DNA of 64,000 nucleotides, from contig CM067356.1 in NCBI GenBank assembly GCA_034190875.2, positions 18,342,206 to 18,406,205 of the forward strand, given 5' to 3'. The first letter of the stretch is position 1, and each line of letters starts with the position of its first letter. This document shows, in pieces, positions 45,196 through 57,725 of this stretch. The position numbers and the translations under genes are program-made. The stretch is from Urechis unicinctus. Taxonomy: Eukaryota > Annelida > Polychaeta > Xenopneusta > Urechidae. The notes below the pieces were generated by a model, which was not told the origin of the DNA, searched no databases, and saw only the letters and a list, made by a program, of their open reading frames with translations.

Positions 45196-46270
45196 TAATA
45201 GTTATGGCAGGCATAAAACAAAACATGGGATTTCGGACTTTCGGCTGCCTTATCCACCTGTCGATGTTTGGTGAAACAGAAAAGCTTTCGATTAAAACAT
45301 AAACAATTGTACGTTTTCTTCAGACCTGCTACATCATCAACATTTCACCCTCTGGCTCGATAGTTGCCAATCATGAATCTGAATGGTTAAAGGTTGCTGT
45401 AATTACTTGCTTAAGTACACGTTAGGATGGCTGAAAACAACATCAAATTGACAGATTTGTCTGAGAGGCCCCATGCAACACTACGTCCATCAAGCAAGAC
45501 AAGGAAGGGAGGAGCTCTGAAATTTGTTTGGTTTTTATCGTCTCTGTACCAAAATTCTACTGTTAGCAGTCCCACACACGACTTATAATGTGAATATATA
45601 CCTGTTCACAATATTTTCTGGAAAATACGCTTAGTAGTTGTTAACTTGGCTTTAATCCTATTGTATATCTCATTGCAACACAATCCCCAGCAAAATACAG
45701 TTTCAATTCATGCTCTGTTAGCGAAACAAACATAACCATAAATGTGACTTATTTAGTGAACAATTGTAGGTATTATGTTCCATATAGTACAAACACTAGA
45801 AGTATTATGACCAATTTAGTACAAACATAACAAAAATTATGACCCACATAGTCACACACGATATCTCTCATCGAGAATGGACGCAGCCTTAACTGCCTAA
45901 TTATTGAGAAAAAGCGCGAATACGTCATATAATATTATGCCTATGGCAGCCACTTTGCGACAAAGCAGTAGCTATAAATATACGATCACTCAGTCGCGTA
46001 ATGACTGTGAGCGTTAGGACCAATGTAGTTCCAGCGGCTCGGTATTAATTCAATATTTAGGCGCTGTGATGTTAGCCCATCCCTACCACATTATTGCGAA
46101 TTATTAGTGTGGTTAAGCCCGCCGTAGTTGAACGAGAACTGGATATAGGCGGAGAGAGAGTCTGAGCAGTAAGCCAAGAGCAGGGGAGGGGTGAAGAGGA
46201 TGTGTAATTGTGTGGGGGAGTGCGGTAATCAATGGTCGACGTCAGAGCCTCTTTCATATTGCCACTGATG
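45196..46270 (+). repeat. Macrosatellite spacer, short subfamily (S1)
   Basis: About 1.08 kb running from TAATAGTTATGGCAGGCAT to TTCATATTGCCACTGATG. It recurs as S5 (58497-59575), nearly identical and four bases longer, and in longer form as S2, S3 and S7. It contains subrepeats of TATTATGACC...TTTAGTACAAACAT and a TATAAATA near its right third. No conserved long ORF is found. Confidence 0.93.
45973..45980 (+). promoter_or_regulatory. TATA-box-like element in the macrosatellite spacer
   Basis: AGCTATAAATATACGATCA lies about 290 bp upstream of the following 41-bp array. TATAAATA is kept at the matching place in the spacers at 47769, 49655, 59278, 61206 and 62918; the truncated spacer has TATAGATA at about 51053. 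Conservation may only reflect copying, so promoter activity is an inference. Confidence 0.3.
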
Positions 46271-46903
46271 CTCAATACCTACACCACGGCGTCATGCACC
46301 TATCCTCCTGCCACAATGCCCACACCACCGTTTCATGCACCCATCCTCCTTCCTCATTACATACACCACGGCTTTATGCGCCGATCCTCCTACCTCAATA
46401 CCCACACCACGGCTTCATGAATCTATCCTACTGCATCAATACCCGCACCACGGCGTCATGCACCTATCCTCCTACCTCAATACCCACACCACGGATTCAC
46501 GCGCCGTTCCTCCTACCTCAATACCCACACCACGGCGTCATGCACCTATCCTTCTACTTCTATACACACACCACGGCTTCACGCGCCGATCCTCCTACCT
46601 CAATACCCACACCACGGCGTCATGCACCTATCCTTCTACTTCAATACCTACACCACGGCGTCATGCACCTATCCTCCTACCTCAATACCCACACCACGGC
46701 TTCACGCGCCGTTCCTCCTACCTCAATACCCACACCACGGCGTCATGCACCTATCCTTCTACTTCAATACCCACACCACGGCTTCACGCGCCGATCCTCC
46801 TACCTCAATACCCACACCACGGCGTCATGCACCTATCCTTCTACTTCAATACCCACACCACAGCGTCATGCACCTTTCCTCATACCTCAATACCCACACC
46901 ACG
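46271..46903. repeat. 41-bp macrosatellite array 2 (82-bp dimer order)
   Basis: Two unit types alternate: GGCTTCACGCGCCGATCCTC and GGCGTCATGCACCTATCCTT, giving an 82-bp higher-order period. The left edge is ACTGATG|CTCAATACC and the right edge is CCACG|TAATAG. Confidence 0.95.
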
Positions 46904-48067
46904 TAATAGTTATGGCAGGCATCAAACAAAACATGGGATTTCCGACTTTCCACCGGTCAGTGTTTGGTGAAACAGAAATGCTTTCGATCAAAACATAAAC
47001 ATTTGTACTTTTTCTTCCGACCTGCTACATCATCAACATTTCACCCTCTGGCTCGATAGTTGCCAATCATGAATCTGAATGGATAACGGTTGCAGTAATA
47101 ACTTGGTTAAGTGCACGTTGGGATGGCTGAAAATAACATCAAATTGCCATTCGGCCAAATTGGTCTGAGAGGCTCCATGCAACACTACGCCCATCAAGCA
47201 AGACAAGGAAGGGAGGAGCTCTGAAATTTATTTGGTATTTATCCTCTCTGTACCAAAATTCTACTGTTAGCATTCCAACAGACGACTTATAATGTGAATA
47301 TATACCTGTTCATTATATGTCTCCTGGGCGTATACATTATAAATCTCCGGGGATGTCATGACGTGGCATGTCAATCGGTATTCCTTCCAAAGTCTATTCC
47401 AAGTGACTATATTTTTGAAAATACGCTTAGTAGTTATTAACTAGGCTTTAACCCTATTGTATATCTCATCGCAACACAATCCCCAGCAAAATACAGTTTC
47501 AATTCATGCTCTGTTAGCGAAACAAAATTTACCATGAATGTGACTTATTTAGTGAACAATTGTAGGTATTATGACCCATATAGTACAAACATTAGAAGTA
47601 TAATGACCCATTTAGTACAAACATAACAAGTATTATGACCCACTTAGTCATACATGATATCTCTCATCGAGATTGGACGCAGCTTTAACTGCCTAATTAT
47701 TGAGAAAAAACGCGAATACGTCATATAATATTATGCCTATGGCAGCCACTTTGCGACAAAGCAGTAGCTATAAATATACGATCACTCAGTCGCGTAATGA
47801 CTGTGAGCGTTAGGACCAATGTAGTTCCAGCGGCTCGGTATTAATTCAATATTTAGGCGCTGTGATGGTAGCCCATCACTACCACATTATCGCGAATTAT
47901 TAGTGTGGTTAAGCCCGCCGTAGTTGAACGAGAACTGGATATAGGGCGGAGAGAGAGTCTGAGCAGTAAGCCAAGAGCAGGGGAGGGGCGAAGAGGATGT
48001 GTAATTGTGTGGGGGAGTGCGGTAAGCAATGGTCGACGTCTAAGCCTCTTTCATATTGCCACTGATG
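46904..48067 (+). repeat. Macrosatellite spacer, long subfamily (S2)
   Basis: 1,164 bp. Same as the short spacer but with about 90 extra bases near 47315-47420 (CTCCTGGGCGTATACATTAT, CTCCGGGGATGTCATGACGT). The spacer at 62052-63215 has the same length and is nearly identical. Confidence 0.93.
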
Positions 48068-48786
48068 CTCAATACCTACACCACGGCGTCATGCACCTAT
48101 CCTCCTGCCACAATGTCCACACCACCGTTTCATGCACCCATCCTCCTTCCTCATTACATACACCACGGCTTTATGCGCCGATCCTCCTACCTCAATACCC
48201 ACACCACGGCTTCATGAATCTATCCTACTGCATCAATACCCGCACCACGGCGTCATGCACCTATCCTCCTACCTCAATACCCACACCACGGCTTCACGCG
48301 ACGATCCTCCTACTTCAATAGCTACACCACGGCGTCATGCACCTATCCTCCTACCTCAATACCCACACCACGGCTTCACGCGCCGATCCTCCTACCTCAA
48401 TACCCACACCACGGCGTCATGCACCTATCCTCCTACCTCAATACCCACACCACGGCTTCACGCGCCGTTCCTCCTACCTCAATACCCACACCACGGCGTC
48501 ATGCACCTATCCTCCTACCTCAATACCCACACCACGGCTTCACGCGCCAATCCTCCTACCTCAATACCCACACCACGGCGTCATGCACCTCCTCCTCCCT
48601 ACCTCAATACCCACACCACGGCTTCACGCGCCGTTCCTCCTACCTCAATAATACCCACACCACGGCGTCATGCACCTATCCTTCTACCTCAATACCCACA
48701 CCACGGCTTCACGCGCCGATCCTCCTACCTCAATACCCACACCACGGCGTCATGCACCTTTCCTCATACCTCAATACCCACACCAC
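48068..48786. repeat. 41-bp macrosatellite array 3 (82-bp dimer order)
   Basis: Same left and right boundaries as array 2, with alternating CGCGCC and CATGCACC unit types and a few local indels (CACCTCCTCCTCCCTACC, TCAATAATACC). Confidence 0.95.
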
Positions 48787-49959
48787 GTAATAGTTATGGC
48801 AGGCATAAAACGAAACATGGGATTTTCGATTTTCCACCGGTCAGTGTTTGGTGAAACAGAAATGCTTTCGATCAAAACATAAACATTTGTACTCTTTCTT
48901 CCGACCTGCTACATCATCAACATTTCACCCTATGGCTCGATAGTTGCCAATCATGAATCTGATTGGATAACGGTTGCAGTAATAACTTGGTTAAGTGCAC
49001 GTTGGGATGGCTGAAAACAACATCAAATTGCCATTCGGCCAAATTGGTCTGAGAGGCTCCATGCAACACTACGCCCATCAAGCAAGACAAGGAAGGGAGG
49101 AGCTCTGAAATTTATTTGGTATTTATCCTCTCTGTACCAAAATTCTACTGTTAGCATTCCAACAGACGACTTATAATGTGAATATATACCTGTTCATTAT
49201 ATGTCTCTTGGGCGTATACATTATAAATCTCCGGGGATGTCATGACGTGGCATGTCAATCGGTATTCCTTCCAAAGTCTCTTCCAAGTGACTATATTTTT
49301 GAAAATACGCTTAGTAGTTATTAACTAGGCTTTAACCCTATTGTATATCTCATCGCAACACAATCCCCAGCAAAATACAGTTTCAATTCATGCTCTGTTA
49401 GCGAATCAAAATTTACCATGAATGTGACTTATTTTGTGAACAATTGTAGGTATTATGAGCTCATATAGTACTAACATTAGAAGTATTATAACGCATTTAG
49501 TACAAACATAACAAGTATTATGACCCACATAGTCATACATGATATCTCTCATCGAGATTGGACACAGCCTTAACTGCCTAATTATTGAGAAAAAAAAGCG
49601 AATATGTCATATAATATTATGCCTATGTCAGCCACTTTGTGACAATTCAGTAACTATAAATATACGATATCTCAGTCGCGTAATGACTGTGAACGTTACG
49701 ACCATTGTAGGTCCAGCGGCTCGGCATTTCTAAATAAACTATAGGAGCTGTGATGGTAGCCCATCCCTACCCCATTATCGCGAATTATTAGTGTGGTTAA
49801 GCCCGCCGTAGTTGAACGAGAACTGGGTATAAGCGGAGAGAGAGTCTGAGCAGTAAGCCAAGAGCAGGGGGGGGGGGGGGTGAAGAGGAAGTGTAACTGT
49901 GTGGGGGAGTGCGGTAAGCAATGGTCGACGTAAGAGCCTCTTTCATATTGCCACTGATG
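48787..49959 (+). repeat. Macrosatellite spacer, long subfamily (S3)
   Basis: About 1.17 kb, more diverged than S2 and S7 (for example GACAATTCAG for GACAAAGCAG). A G-run at 49867-49880 marks its right part. Confidence 0.93.
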
Positions 49960-50616
49960 CTCAATACCTACACCACGGCGTCATGCACCTATCCTCCTGC
50001 CTCAATGCCCACACCACCGTTTCATGCACCCATCCTCCTTCCTCATTACCTACACCACGGCTTTATGCGCCGATCCTCCTACCTCAATACCCACACCACG
50101 GCGTCATGCATCTATCCTTTTACCTCAATACCTACATCACAGTTTCATCCATCTATCCTCCTACCTCAATACCTACACCATGGCTTCATGCATCTATCCT
50201 CCTACCTCAATGCCTACACCACGGCTTCATGCATCTATCCTCCTACCTCAATGCCTACACCACAGCTTCATGCATCTATCCTCCTACCTCAATACCTACA
50301 CCACGGCTTCATGCATCTATCATCCTACCTCAATACCTACACCACGGCTTCATACATCTATCCTCCTACCTCAATACCTACACCACTGCTTCATGCATCT
50401 ATTCTCCTACCTCAATACACTCACCTCAGCGTCTTGCACTGCTCCACCTACCTGAATACCCTCACTTCGGCTTCATGCATCTATCCTCGTACCTCAATAC
50501 ACTCACCTCGGCATCTTGCACTGCTCCACCTACCTCAATACCCACACCATGGCGTCATGCACTGCTCCACCTACCTCAATACCCACACCACGGCTCCATT
50601 CACCAGCCCTACTACC
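49960..50616. repeat. 41-bp macrosatellite array 4 (monomeric type)
   Basis: Mostly TACCTCAATACCTACACCAC followed by GGCTTCATGCATCTATCCTCC, without the CGCGCC dimer. The right end degrades into CACTGCTCCACC variants. This type is closer to arrays 1 and 5. Confidence 0.94.
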
Positions 50617-51345
50617 TCAAACTAACCCTAATCACAATCGTTTGTAACATATTTATAAATGACGCACTTATGAAATACGATTCTTAATATCGAAACCGCC
50701 AATAGACATATATTTCAAATCGGTTACTCTCAGCTGATCCAATTTCCTGTAAGCGTTTGAGATTATAATTATGGCAGGCATAAAACAAAACATGGGATTT
50801 TGGACGTTCGGCAGCATTATCCACCTGTCGGTGTTTGGTGAAACAGAAAAGCTTTCGATCAAAACATAAACAATTGTATGTTTTCTTCAGACCTGCTACA
50901 TCATCAACATTTCATCCTCTGGCTCAATAATTGCCAATCATGAATCTGAATGGTTAACGGTTGCTGTAATAACTTGCTTAAGAACACGTTGAAACGCGAA
51001 TAAGTCATATAATATTATGCCTATGGCAGCCACTTTGTGACAATTCAGTAGCTATAGATATACGATAACTCTGAACGTTACGACCATTGTAGGTCCAGCG
51101 GCTCGGCATTACTTTAGGCGCTGTGATGGTAGCCCATCCCTACCCCATTATCGCGAATTATTAGCTTGGTTAAGCTCGCCGTAGTTGCTATAAACTATGC
51201 TGAAATGGCGTGATGCATTTGTATTTTGAATCATGAGGAAGGCCATGTATCCGACATGTAAATGATATGCAAATGAATTCTGTCAAGCTTTTTCATGACT
51301 CAGATGATTACTGATTACTCTCACCACTCATAGATAACATCATTA
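50617..51345. repeat. Truncated macrosatellite spacer (S4) and junction to copy B
   Basis: The spacer restarts at 50768 (TTATGGCAGGCATAAAAC), then skips from ACACGTTG (about 50990) to AAACGCGAATAAGTC, losing much of its middle, and ends near 51190. Unrelated AT-rich sequence then leads into the 46-bp array of copy B. Confidence 0.8.
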
Positions 51346-51349
51346 CGAT

Positions 51350-52165
51350 TACACCGCACCCATAATGCTAGCATCATTCAGATGGTCAGTGATTGCTCTC
51401 TGCATCCTTTGTGCTAACATCATTAAGATTATGAATGTATGTTTTCCGCATTTTTAGTGCTCACATCATTGAGATGGATTATGATTGCTCACTGCACTTT
51501 TAGTGCCAACATAATCAAGATTGTCCGTAATTGTTCTCTCCACCTTTAGTGCCATCATCATTCAGATGATTAGTGATTGTTCTCCATAATGTGCTAACAT
51601 CATTAAGATTATAAGTATTTTTCCTCCACACCCATATTGCTAGCATCATTCATATGATCAGTGATTGCTCGTCGCACCTTTATTGCTAACATCTATCAGA
51701 TGGTTTGTAATTGCTCTCTTTAGCGCTAATATCATTCAGATGGTTTGTAATTGCTCCCCGCACCTTTAGCGCTACATCACCTTTAGTGCTAACATCATTC
51801 AGATGGTTTTTCCCCGCATCAGATGGTTTGTAATTGCGCTAACATCATTCAGATGGTTTGTAAATGCTCCCCGCACCTTTAGTGCCGCATCATTCAGATG
51901 GTTTGTAATTGCTCCCCGCACCTTTCATTCATCATCATTCAGATGGTTTGTAATTGCTCCCCGCATCTTTAGTGCTAACATCATCATGCAGTCCCCGCAC
52001 CTTTAGTGCTAACATCATTCAGATGGTTTGTAATTGCTCCCCGCATCTTTAGTGCTAACATCATGCAGTTGGTTTGTAATTGCTCCCCGCACCTTTAGTT
52101 CTAACATCATTCAGATGGTTTGTAATTGCTTCCCGCACCTTTAGTGGTTACACGATTCAAATGTT
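51350..52165. repeat. 46-bp tandem array (copy B), expanded and irregular
   Basis: About eighteen units of the same sequence as 36800-37035 (CACCTTTAGTGCTAACATCA, TTCAGATGGTTTGTAATTGC). Several units between 51770 and 51995 are shortened or spliced together (TTTTTCCCCGCATCAGATGG). Confidence 0.9.
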
Positions 52166-52414
52166 CAGTGATTGATATCCGCATCACTCTCAGTGCTCAC
52201 ATAATTCAGATCATCAGTGGTTGTTTTCCGCGCCTTTTGTGTCATTAAGATGACGTCATCCATGCTGAGCCGACCTCGAACCTGAACATGTATACGTTCA
52301 TCAATAGAGAAATAGCGGGGGAACCAATGCGTTGCGCTGAATGAAACCTAAACTTCGACATTTATTGGCGGAGGGAATCTAGTTACCCAGCTTTATCATA
52401 TTAACTTGACTCTA

Positions 52415-52570
52415 TCCTCTGCTTTGACGAGCGGTCATTGTATTTTATCCAATAAGTCCCTGTCAAAATCCTATTCATTTAAGTATGATAGAGTGAAACT
52501 GGTGCGATTGGTGTTGGATTTTATGACAACGCGCATGCGTCACTACATGGTATTTACCCCGGTGTGATAC
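52415..52570. repeat. Interspersed repeat segment (copy B)
   Basis: Partner of 37240-37400 and, more distantly, 20530-20690. Confidence 0.5.
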
Positions 52571-52878
52571 ATGACCCTATCGAATAAGAAGAAGAGTCGG
52601 TATCACGGAAGACAAATTAGGCTATTCGGTGCAAATTTATCATGGCAATAGTCCAATTCTCTTCTGGTATTAACAAGCACTTGTCATTTGTTTCTCTGTG
52701 GATGTATTTCATCATTTCCATTTACAAATGCACCAGGCCAATAAATTGTTTCCATGTTTATCACCTCATATAAACTGTGTTGTCAGTTGGCCTCTTGAGA
52801 ACATTTCATGGCACTTGGTTACTCCGCATTGGTGCGAAGTAAATATATAACAATATTCTCTTATTTACCATGTAACTT

Positions 52879-53241
52879 TCACTTATCGTTTGTGTCTTGA
52901 ACTAGGACGCTGTCGCTTGCTACCAGCTGTGACTTATACTGAGTCGCCTGGTGCCTTAGTAGGAGGTTAATAAGAATCACTTGTGAGAAGGCGACATAAT
53001 ATTCCATTTCTGCCCAAATAGTGAGAGCAGCAGATATGAGGTTATGGACTAACGTCTTGTGAATACGTTTTTTATCATCATAAAACATAAAAGGCTTGGG
53101 TACAATTCCTTTGATCAGCATTTGGTAAACGCCACAATTATTCGTTTGATTGTTATGTACAAAATTATTCCACTGCAAAAGGATGATGGCAAACTGAATG
53201 GTATGTTCGTGTAATAACGCTATAATTGAGAAAATGAGCAT
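52879..53241 (-). CDS. Hypothetical 120-codon ORF (copy B)
   Basis: The same frame as 37705-38067 with two residue changes (Gly to Ala in LLLRHQ-TQYKS; Glu to Gln in VLV-DTNDK). It starts at an ATG and has two hydrophobic stretches. The surrounding non-coding DNA is equally conserved, so coding status is unproven. Confidence 0.25.
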   Translation of the reverse strand: MLIFSIIALLHEHTIQFAIILLQWNNFVHNNQTNNCGVYQMLIKGIVPKPFMFYDDKKRIHKTLVHNLISAALTIWAEMEYYVAFSQVILINLLLRHQATQYKSQLVASDSVLVQDTNDK

Positions 53242-53384
53242 TTGTTACAAAACGTTTACTCGTAACACACAAATGAATAAATTTCCAAATGGTTTCATGG
53301 TCTTGTGCATTATTCATCATACATTCAAGGATGGTTATAATGGTACCCACGATATCTTTGCGATCAATACTGCACATCATTATT

Positions 53385-54827
53385 AGATGATCAACATGTG
53401 TGGAGAAGCCAGTATTTTATGAACATGTGTTGAGAAGTCAGCATTTGATGAAAATGCGTGGAGAAGCCAGTATTTGATGAACATGTGTGGAGTAGCCAGT
53501 ATTTGATGAACGTGTGTCGAGAAGCCAGTATTTGATGAACATGTGTGGAGAAGCCAGCATTTGATGAACATGTGTGGAGAAGCCAGTATTTGATGAACAT
53601 GTATTGAAAAGTCGGCATTTGATGAACATGCGTGGAGTAGCCAGTATTTGATGTACATAAGTAGAGAAGCCAGTATTCGATGAACATGTGTTGAGAAGCC
53701 AGTATTTGATGAACGTATGTCGAGAAGCCAGTATTTAATGAACATGTGTGGAGAAGTCAGTATTTGATGAACATGTGTGGAGAAGCCAGTATTTGATGAA
53801 CATATGCGGAGTAGCCTGTATATGATGAACATGTCTGGAGAAGCCAGTATTCTATGAACATGTGTGGAGTAGCCAGTATTTGATGAACATGTATGGAGTA
53901 GCGAGTATTTGATGAACATGTGTGGAGTAGCCAGTATTTGATGAACATGTGTGAAGAAGCCAGTATTTGATGAACATGTATGGAGAAGCCAGTATTTGAT
54001 GAACATGTGTTGAGAAGCCAGTATTTGATGAACATGTATGGAGAAGCCAGTATTTGATGAACATGTGTGAAGTAGCCAGTATTTGATGAACATGTGTCGA
54101 GTAGCCCGTATTTGATGCACATGTGTGAAGTAGCCAGTATTTGATGAACATGAATGGAGAAGACAGTTTATGATGAATATGTGTGGAGAAGCCAGTATTT
54201 GATGAACATGGGTGGAGTAGTTAGTATTTAATAAACATGTGTCGAGTAGCCAGTATTTGATGCACATGTGTGAAGTAGCCAGTATTTGATGAACACGTGT
54301 GGAGAAGCCAGTATTTGATGAATAATGTGGAGAAGCCAGTATTTGATGAACATGTGTGGAGAAGCCAGTATTTGATGAACATATGTGGAGAAGCCAGTAT
54401 TTGATGAACATGTGTGGAGAAGCCAGTATTTGATGAACATGTGTGGAGAAGCCAGTATTTGATGAACATGTGTGGAGAAGCCAGTATTTGATGAACATGT
54501 GTGGAGTAGCCGGTATTCGATGAACATGTGTGGAGTAGCCGGTATTCGATGAACATATGTGGAGTAGCCAGTATTTGATGAACATGTGTGGAGAAGTAAG
54601 TATTTGATGAACATATGTGGAGAAGCCAGTATTTGATGAGCATGTTTTGAGAAGCCAGTATTTGATGAACATGTGTGGAGAAGTAAGTATTTGATGAACA
54701 TATGTGGAGAAGCCAGTATTTGATGAGCATGTTTTGAGAAGCCAGTATTTGATGAACATGTGTGGAGAAGCTAGTATTTGATGAACATGTGTGGAGTAGC
54801 CAGTAATTGATGAACATGTGTGGAGTA
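53385..54827. repeat. 29-bp satellite (copy B)
   Basis: About fifty units of the same 29-mer as 38320-39650, more homogeneous (GTGTGGAGAAGCCAGTATTT). A 116-bp stretch is itself duplicated at about 54590-54745. The 458-codon minus frame across it is an artefact of a stop-free unit. Confidence 0.96.
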
Positions 54828-54834
54828 ATAACTC

Positions 54835-55135
54835 GTTTTATCATTTCATTTCACTTTCACTTTCTGATACAAATACATACTTGCTAAAATTCGGGCCACA
54901 AGTGGACGCACTCCCATTCATCTTAACACCTGACTCTGTCGTAGGTTTTACTGGCATCCAGCAGCAAAACCTGAACAGACTCATAAAGATAATATTGTAC
55001 GATTTTATGTACAACAAATATCAATGGGTTGTTCAATGTTCTTTTTTGAACCCAAATTGAGAATCTAAGCACATAAAAACATTCCTATTACCATTTAACA
55101 GTATACGTTCAAGAGCTTTCTATTTTTTTTCTCTC
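54835..55135 (-). pseudogene. Reverse transcriptase remnant, 5' part only (copy B)
   Basis: On minus the frames show LDSQFGFKKEH (about 55065-55030), then LLLDASKTYDRV near 54945-54975, then KMNGSASTCG. This is the same relic as 41229-41965, but the part after about 54835 (NGVKHGGVISP onward) is deleted and replaced by the 29-bp satellite. The QFGF box is better preserved here than in copy A. Confidence 0.72.
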
Positions 55136-55144
55136 CTATTGTAC

Positions 55145-55290
55145 CGTGTAACACACGATCCATTGGAATTTCACTTCCAATGAATTCTTTGTCAACCTTT
55201 TTACTCTCTCCCATGATACAGAGTAAAACACGAGCCACATTACGAGATGGTATTCCTCTTTACCATCCTCGTATCACAACACGTTATCAA
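55145..55290. repeat. ~80-bp repeat copies (copy B)
   Basis: Counterpart of 41980-42200 with one unit fewer (ACACACGATCCATTGGAATT; CACGAGCCACATTACGAGA). Confidence 0.6.
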
Positions 55291-55848
55291 TGAACATAAG
55301 AGGAAAACAAAGCCTTGAAACCAATGTCATACCCAAGCATCCATGTCAGTGCGCCTTTACATTTTGAAGTATGCATGAAATGTTTAATTGTGCGACCATT
55401 ACAATAGCTGAATAGTAACAGTTAACTGTCATTGTTAGCTGTCGTTATAGTACCCCGAGTGGTTACGTGTATGACTCTCAGCTATATCATTGCTTTATAT
55501 GAATGGAACAAATGGTCTTCATGGAGTATGGAAAACCACCTTAACACCCTTTGTCTGGTCGACCAAGGTCAGCCCTAGTGTGAAGGTGGTAGTTGAGAAG
55601 ATGCAATTGGGTTTTCATATGAAACAGATATAGCCTGAGGAACGACTCTCTCCTCTTGTGTTGTAAATCGTTATGTCTCTCCCATGCCCCGCCTCATATC
55701 TTTGTATTCTGTCGTTCAATGTGCACCATGAGGCGCCCGTCGTCCATTAACTTAAAATGTTCATTAATACAAAGTACAGAAATGCCTTATTTTTTACTTA
55801 CTTCGGGTATGCTTCTTCTCCTCGCGTTGATATTTGTAAACCTATAGG
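55291..55848. other. Duplicated non-repetitive segment (copy B)
   Basis: Partner of 42201-42735. No gene is supported. Confidence 0.4.
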
Positions 55849-55849
55849 T

Positions 55850-56060
55850 GGACACAATCAAAGCATGGACACTCTTTAACCTTCTTAATGGGTCAACGCA
55901 AACAAAGTCCGTGCGCTCTTTATACATCCAACTTAATGGGTCGACGCAATAAAAGTCCGGGCGCTGTTTATCCAACTTAAAGAGTCATAAAAATTCAAGC
56001 CCGAGCTCTCTTGATCCTATTTAATTGCGCGCTTTATCCTACTAATGGGTCGACACATCT
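55850..56060. repeat. ~45-bp tandem repeats (copy B)
   Basis: Four to five diverged units around ACTTAATGGGTCGACGCAA and TCCGGGCGCT, larger than in copy A. Confidence 0.7.
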
Positions 56061-56274
56061 CCGATCTTACAGGTCATTGTGTGACGTAGAACTTGCAATC
56101 AAACAGGATCGGGGTAGGGGGGGGGGAGAGGTTAGTGGTGTGGGGCACGCTCAATTCAATCATCGACCTAGATAAGGAGGTGGCGTCATCACATCCTGGT
56201 GAAAAAAATTGCGACGTCAACAAAAGAGCAATGTTCACGTACATACATTGGTTTCATAGTATCTAGGGTTGATC
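56061..56274. other. Insert specific to copy B
   Basis: About 200 bp absent at the matching place in copy A (42860), including a G-run at 56120-56128. Nothing coding is seen. Confidence 0.4.
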
Positions 56275-56600
56275 ATTAATGGGGTCGCAGTATAAATGTT
56301 GTTCATTAATGGGGTCGCTGTGTATAAGTTGAGCATTAATGGGATATAAGCTGATCATTAATGTGGTAGCAGTATATAAGTTGATCGTTAATGGGGTCGC
56401 AGTTTATAAGCTGATCATTAATGTGGTAGCAGTATATAAGTTGATCGCTAATGGGGTCGCAGTATATAAGTAGATCGTTAATGAGGTCGCACTATATAAG
56501 TTGTTTATTAAAGGGATAATTTGATCATAAATGTGGACGCAGTATGATTAAGTTGATCATTTATAGGATAGACAGTAGTATTCAGGTTAATCATAAACAA
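56275..56600. repeat. 30-bp tandem array (copy B)
   Basis: About ten units of TTAATGGGGTCGCAGTATAT followed by AAGTTGATCG, twice the copy-A number. Confidence 0.88.
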
Positions 56601-57358
56601 TCCATAAAAAACCTAAATATGTGGGTCACGGTTTAATAAAATGAATGATCTAAAAAGAGCAACTTTCCAAGTGTGTCCATGTACCCGTGAACATATATTA
56701 AGCGCTCATAGCGAGTATTGTTTAAAAGATACATTTGTCGTGTACATGGCTTTGTCTGGCTTTTGAGCCCGAAACCGTTTTTTTATTAGCATCTTGGTTA
56801 CCTGAGGCGATCGCAGCATGGCTGGTAACATTGAGAACCAGTACGTTCCTTCAATTATTCAACATGTGACTTGTAAGTCGTCGCTGATGGTGTAAAACTT
56901 TTAAAACAACTATATGGACGTGTCAGCTGGAATGGAGAGTAACTGTAAGACCGCGGGCTGCTTCGGGTCACCAGAACGTACCTTAGTCATTAAGTCATCA
57001 GAAAAACTTTGTATGATCGAGAGTTTAACATTTTATGTTTTGTTATTAAGGGTCTGAATGATAATAGTTGCAGTCCTTCGACTCGCAATCGAATCTTGTT
57101 TCACGGGAAACTATTACGCTTATGCACAGGATATGCAGCGACTGCAAGGGTATTTCCAGAAACCGGCCTTATTCCCGATACTTAAAATTAAGCTTATGAT
57201 ATGATTGTTATCTTGCCTGATGTAAGTTATACAGATGCAGTTTACAACCAGACTTGTATTTGTTCTCTCTGGACGATAGTTCGCATGAAGAATTTCCCCT
57301 TAACTAACAATGCTGAGAACGCCAGTGTACCCTGCTAAACAATCGAAAGTATGATGCT
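56601..57358. other. Duplicated AT-rich segment (copy B)
   Basis: Partner of 43041-44040 with a deletion of about 220 bp at 57257. No gene is supported. Confidence 0.45.
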
Positions 57359-57359
57359 C

Positions 57360-57725
57360 TCGGACGGGGATAATATTTAGACGGATAATATTTTAGTCAT
57401 TACATGTGTGTATAATATACACAGGACGGGTTGATAATCGAGACCTTACGAGTATAATGGCTTTGACGGGGTCGATATTTGAGTAATTACCAGGGAGTAT
57501 AATGAACTCGGACGGGGTAGTTATTTGAGTCCTTAATGGGAGTATAGTTGACTTTGACGGGGATAATAATTGAGATCTTTCATGGGAGTATAATGTACTC
57601 AGACGGGTCGATAATTGAGTCCTTACATGGGAGTAAACGAGTCCTTACATGGGTGTATAATCGACTAGGACGGGGTGGATATTTGAGTCCTAAATGGGAG
57701 TATAATGGACTCGGGGTAGTTGATG
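57360..57725. repeat. ~45-bp tandem array (copy B)
   Basis: Counterpart of 44041-44390 (GACGGGGTAGTTATTTGAGT), with one partial extra unit near 57627-57650. Confidence 0.88.

Larger units (their letters stand above)
36800..51345 (+). repeat. Segmental tandem duplication, copy A (~14.5 kb)
   Basis: This block and the next share the same order: 46-bp array, conserved 120-codon ORF, 29-bp satellite, reverse-transcriptase remnant, 45-bp and 30-bp arrays, an AT-rich segment, a 45-bp array, and the 41-bp macrosatellite. Unique parts are nearly identical between copies (for example 37705-38067 against 52879-53241). Copy A uniquely keeps about 2 kb at 39655-41650. Confidence 0.88.

Noticed and set aside
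46072-46275. Minus-strand frame in the macrosatellite spacer, repeated at 59377-59646 and 61305-61571
   Set aside because: Recurrence is explained by copying of the spacer; sequences shift frame between copies, so no constraint is visible.
53383-54759. 458-codon open frame on minus, and similar long frames at 38229-39597
   Set aside because: They lie entirely in a 29-bp stop-free satellite; all minus frames are open and cycle through the same 29-residue repeat.
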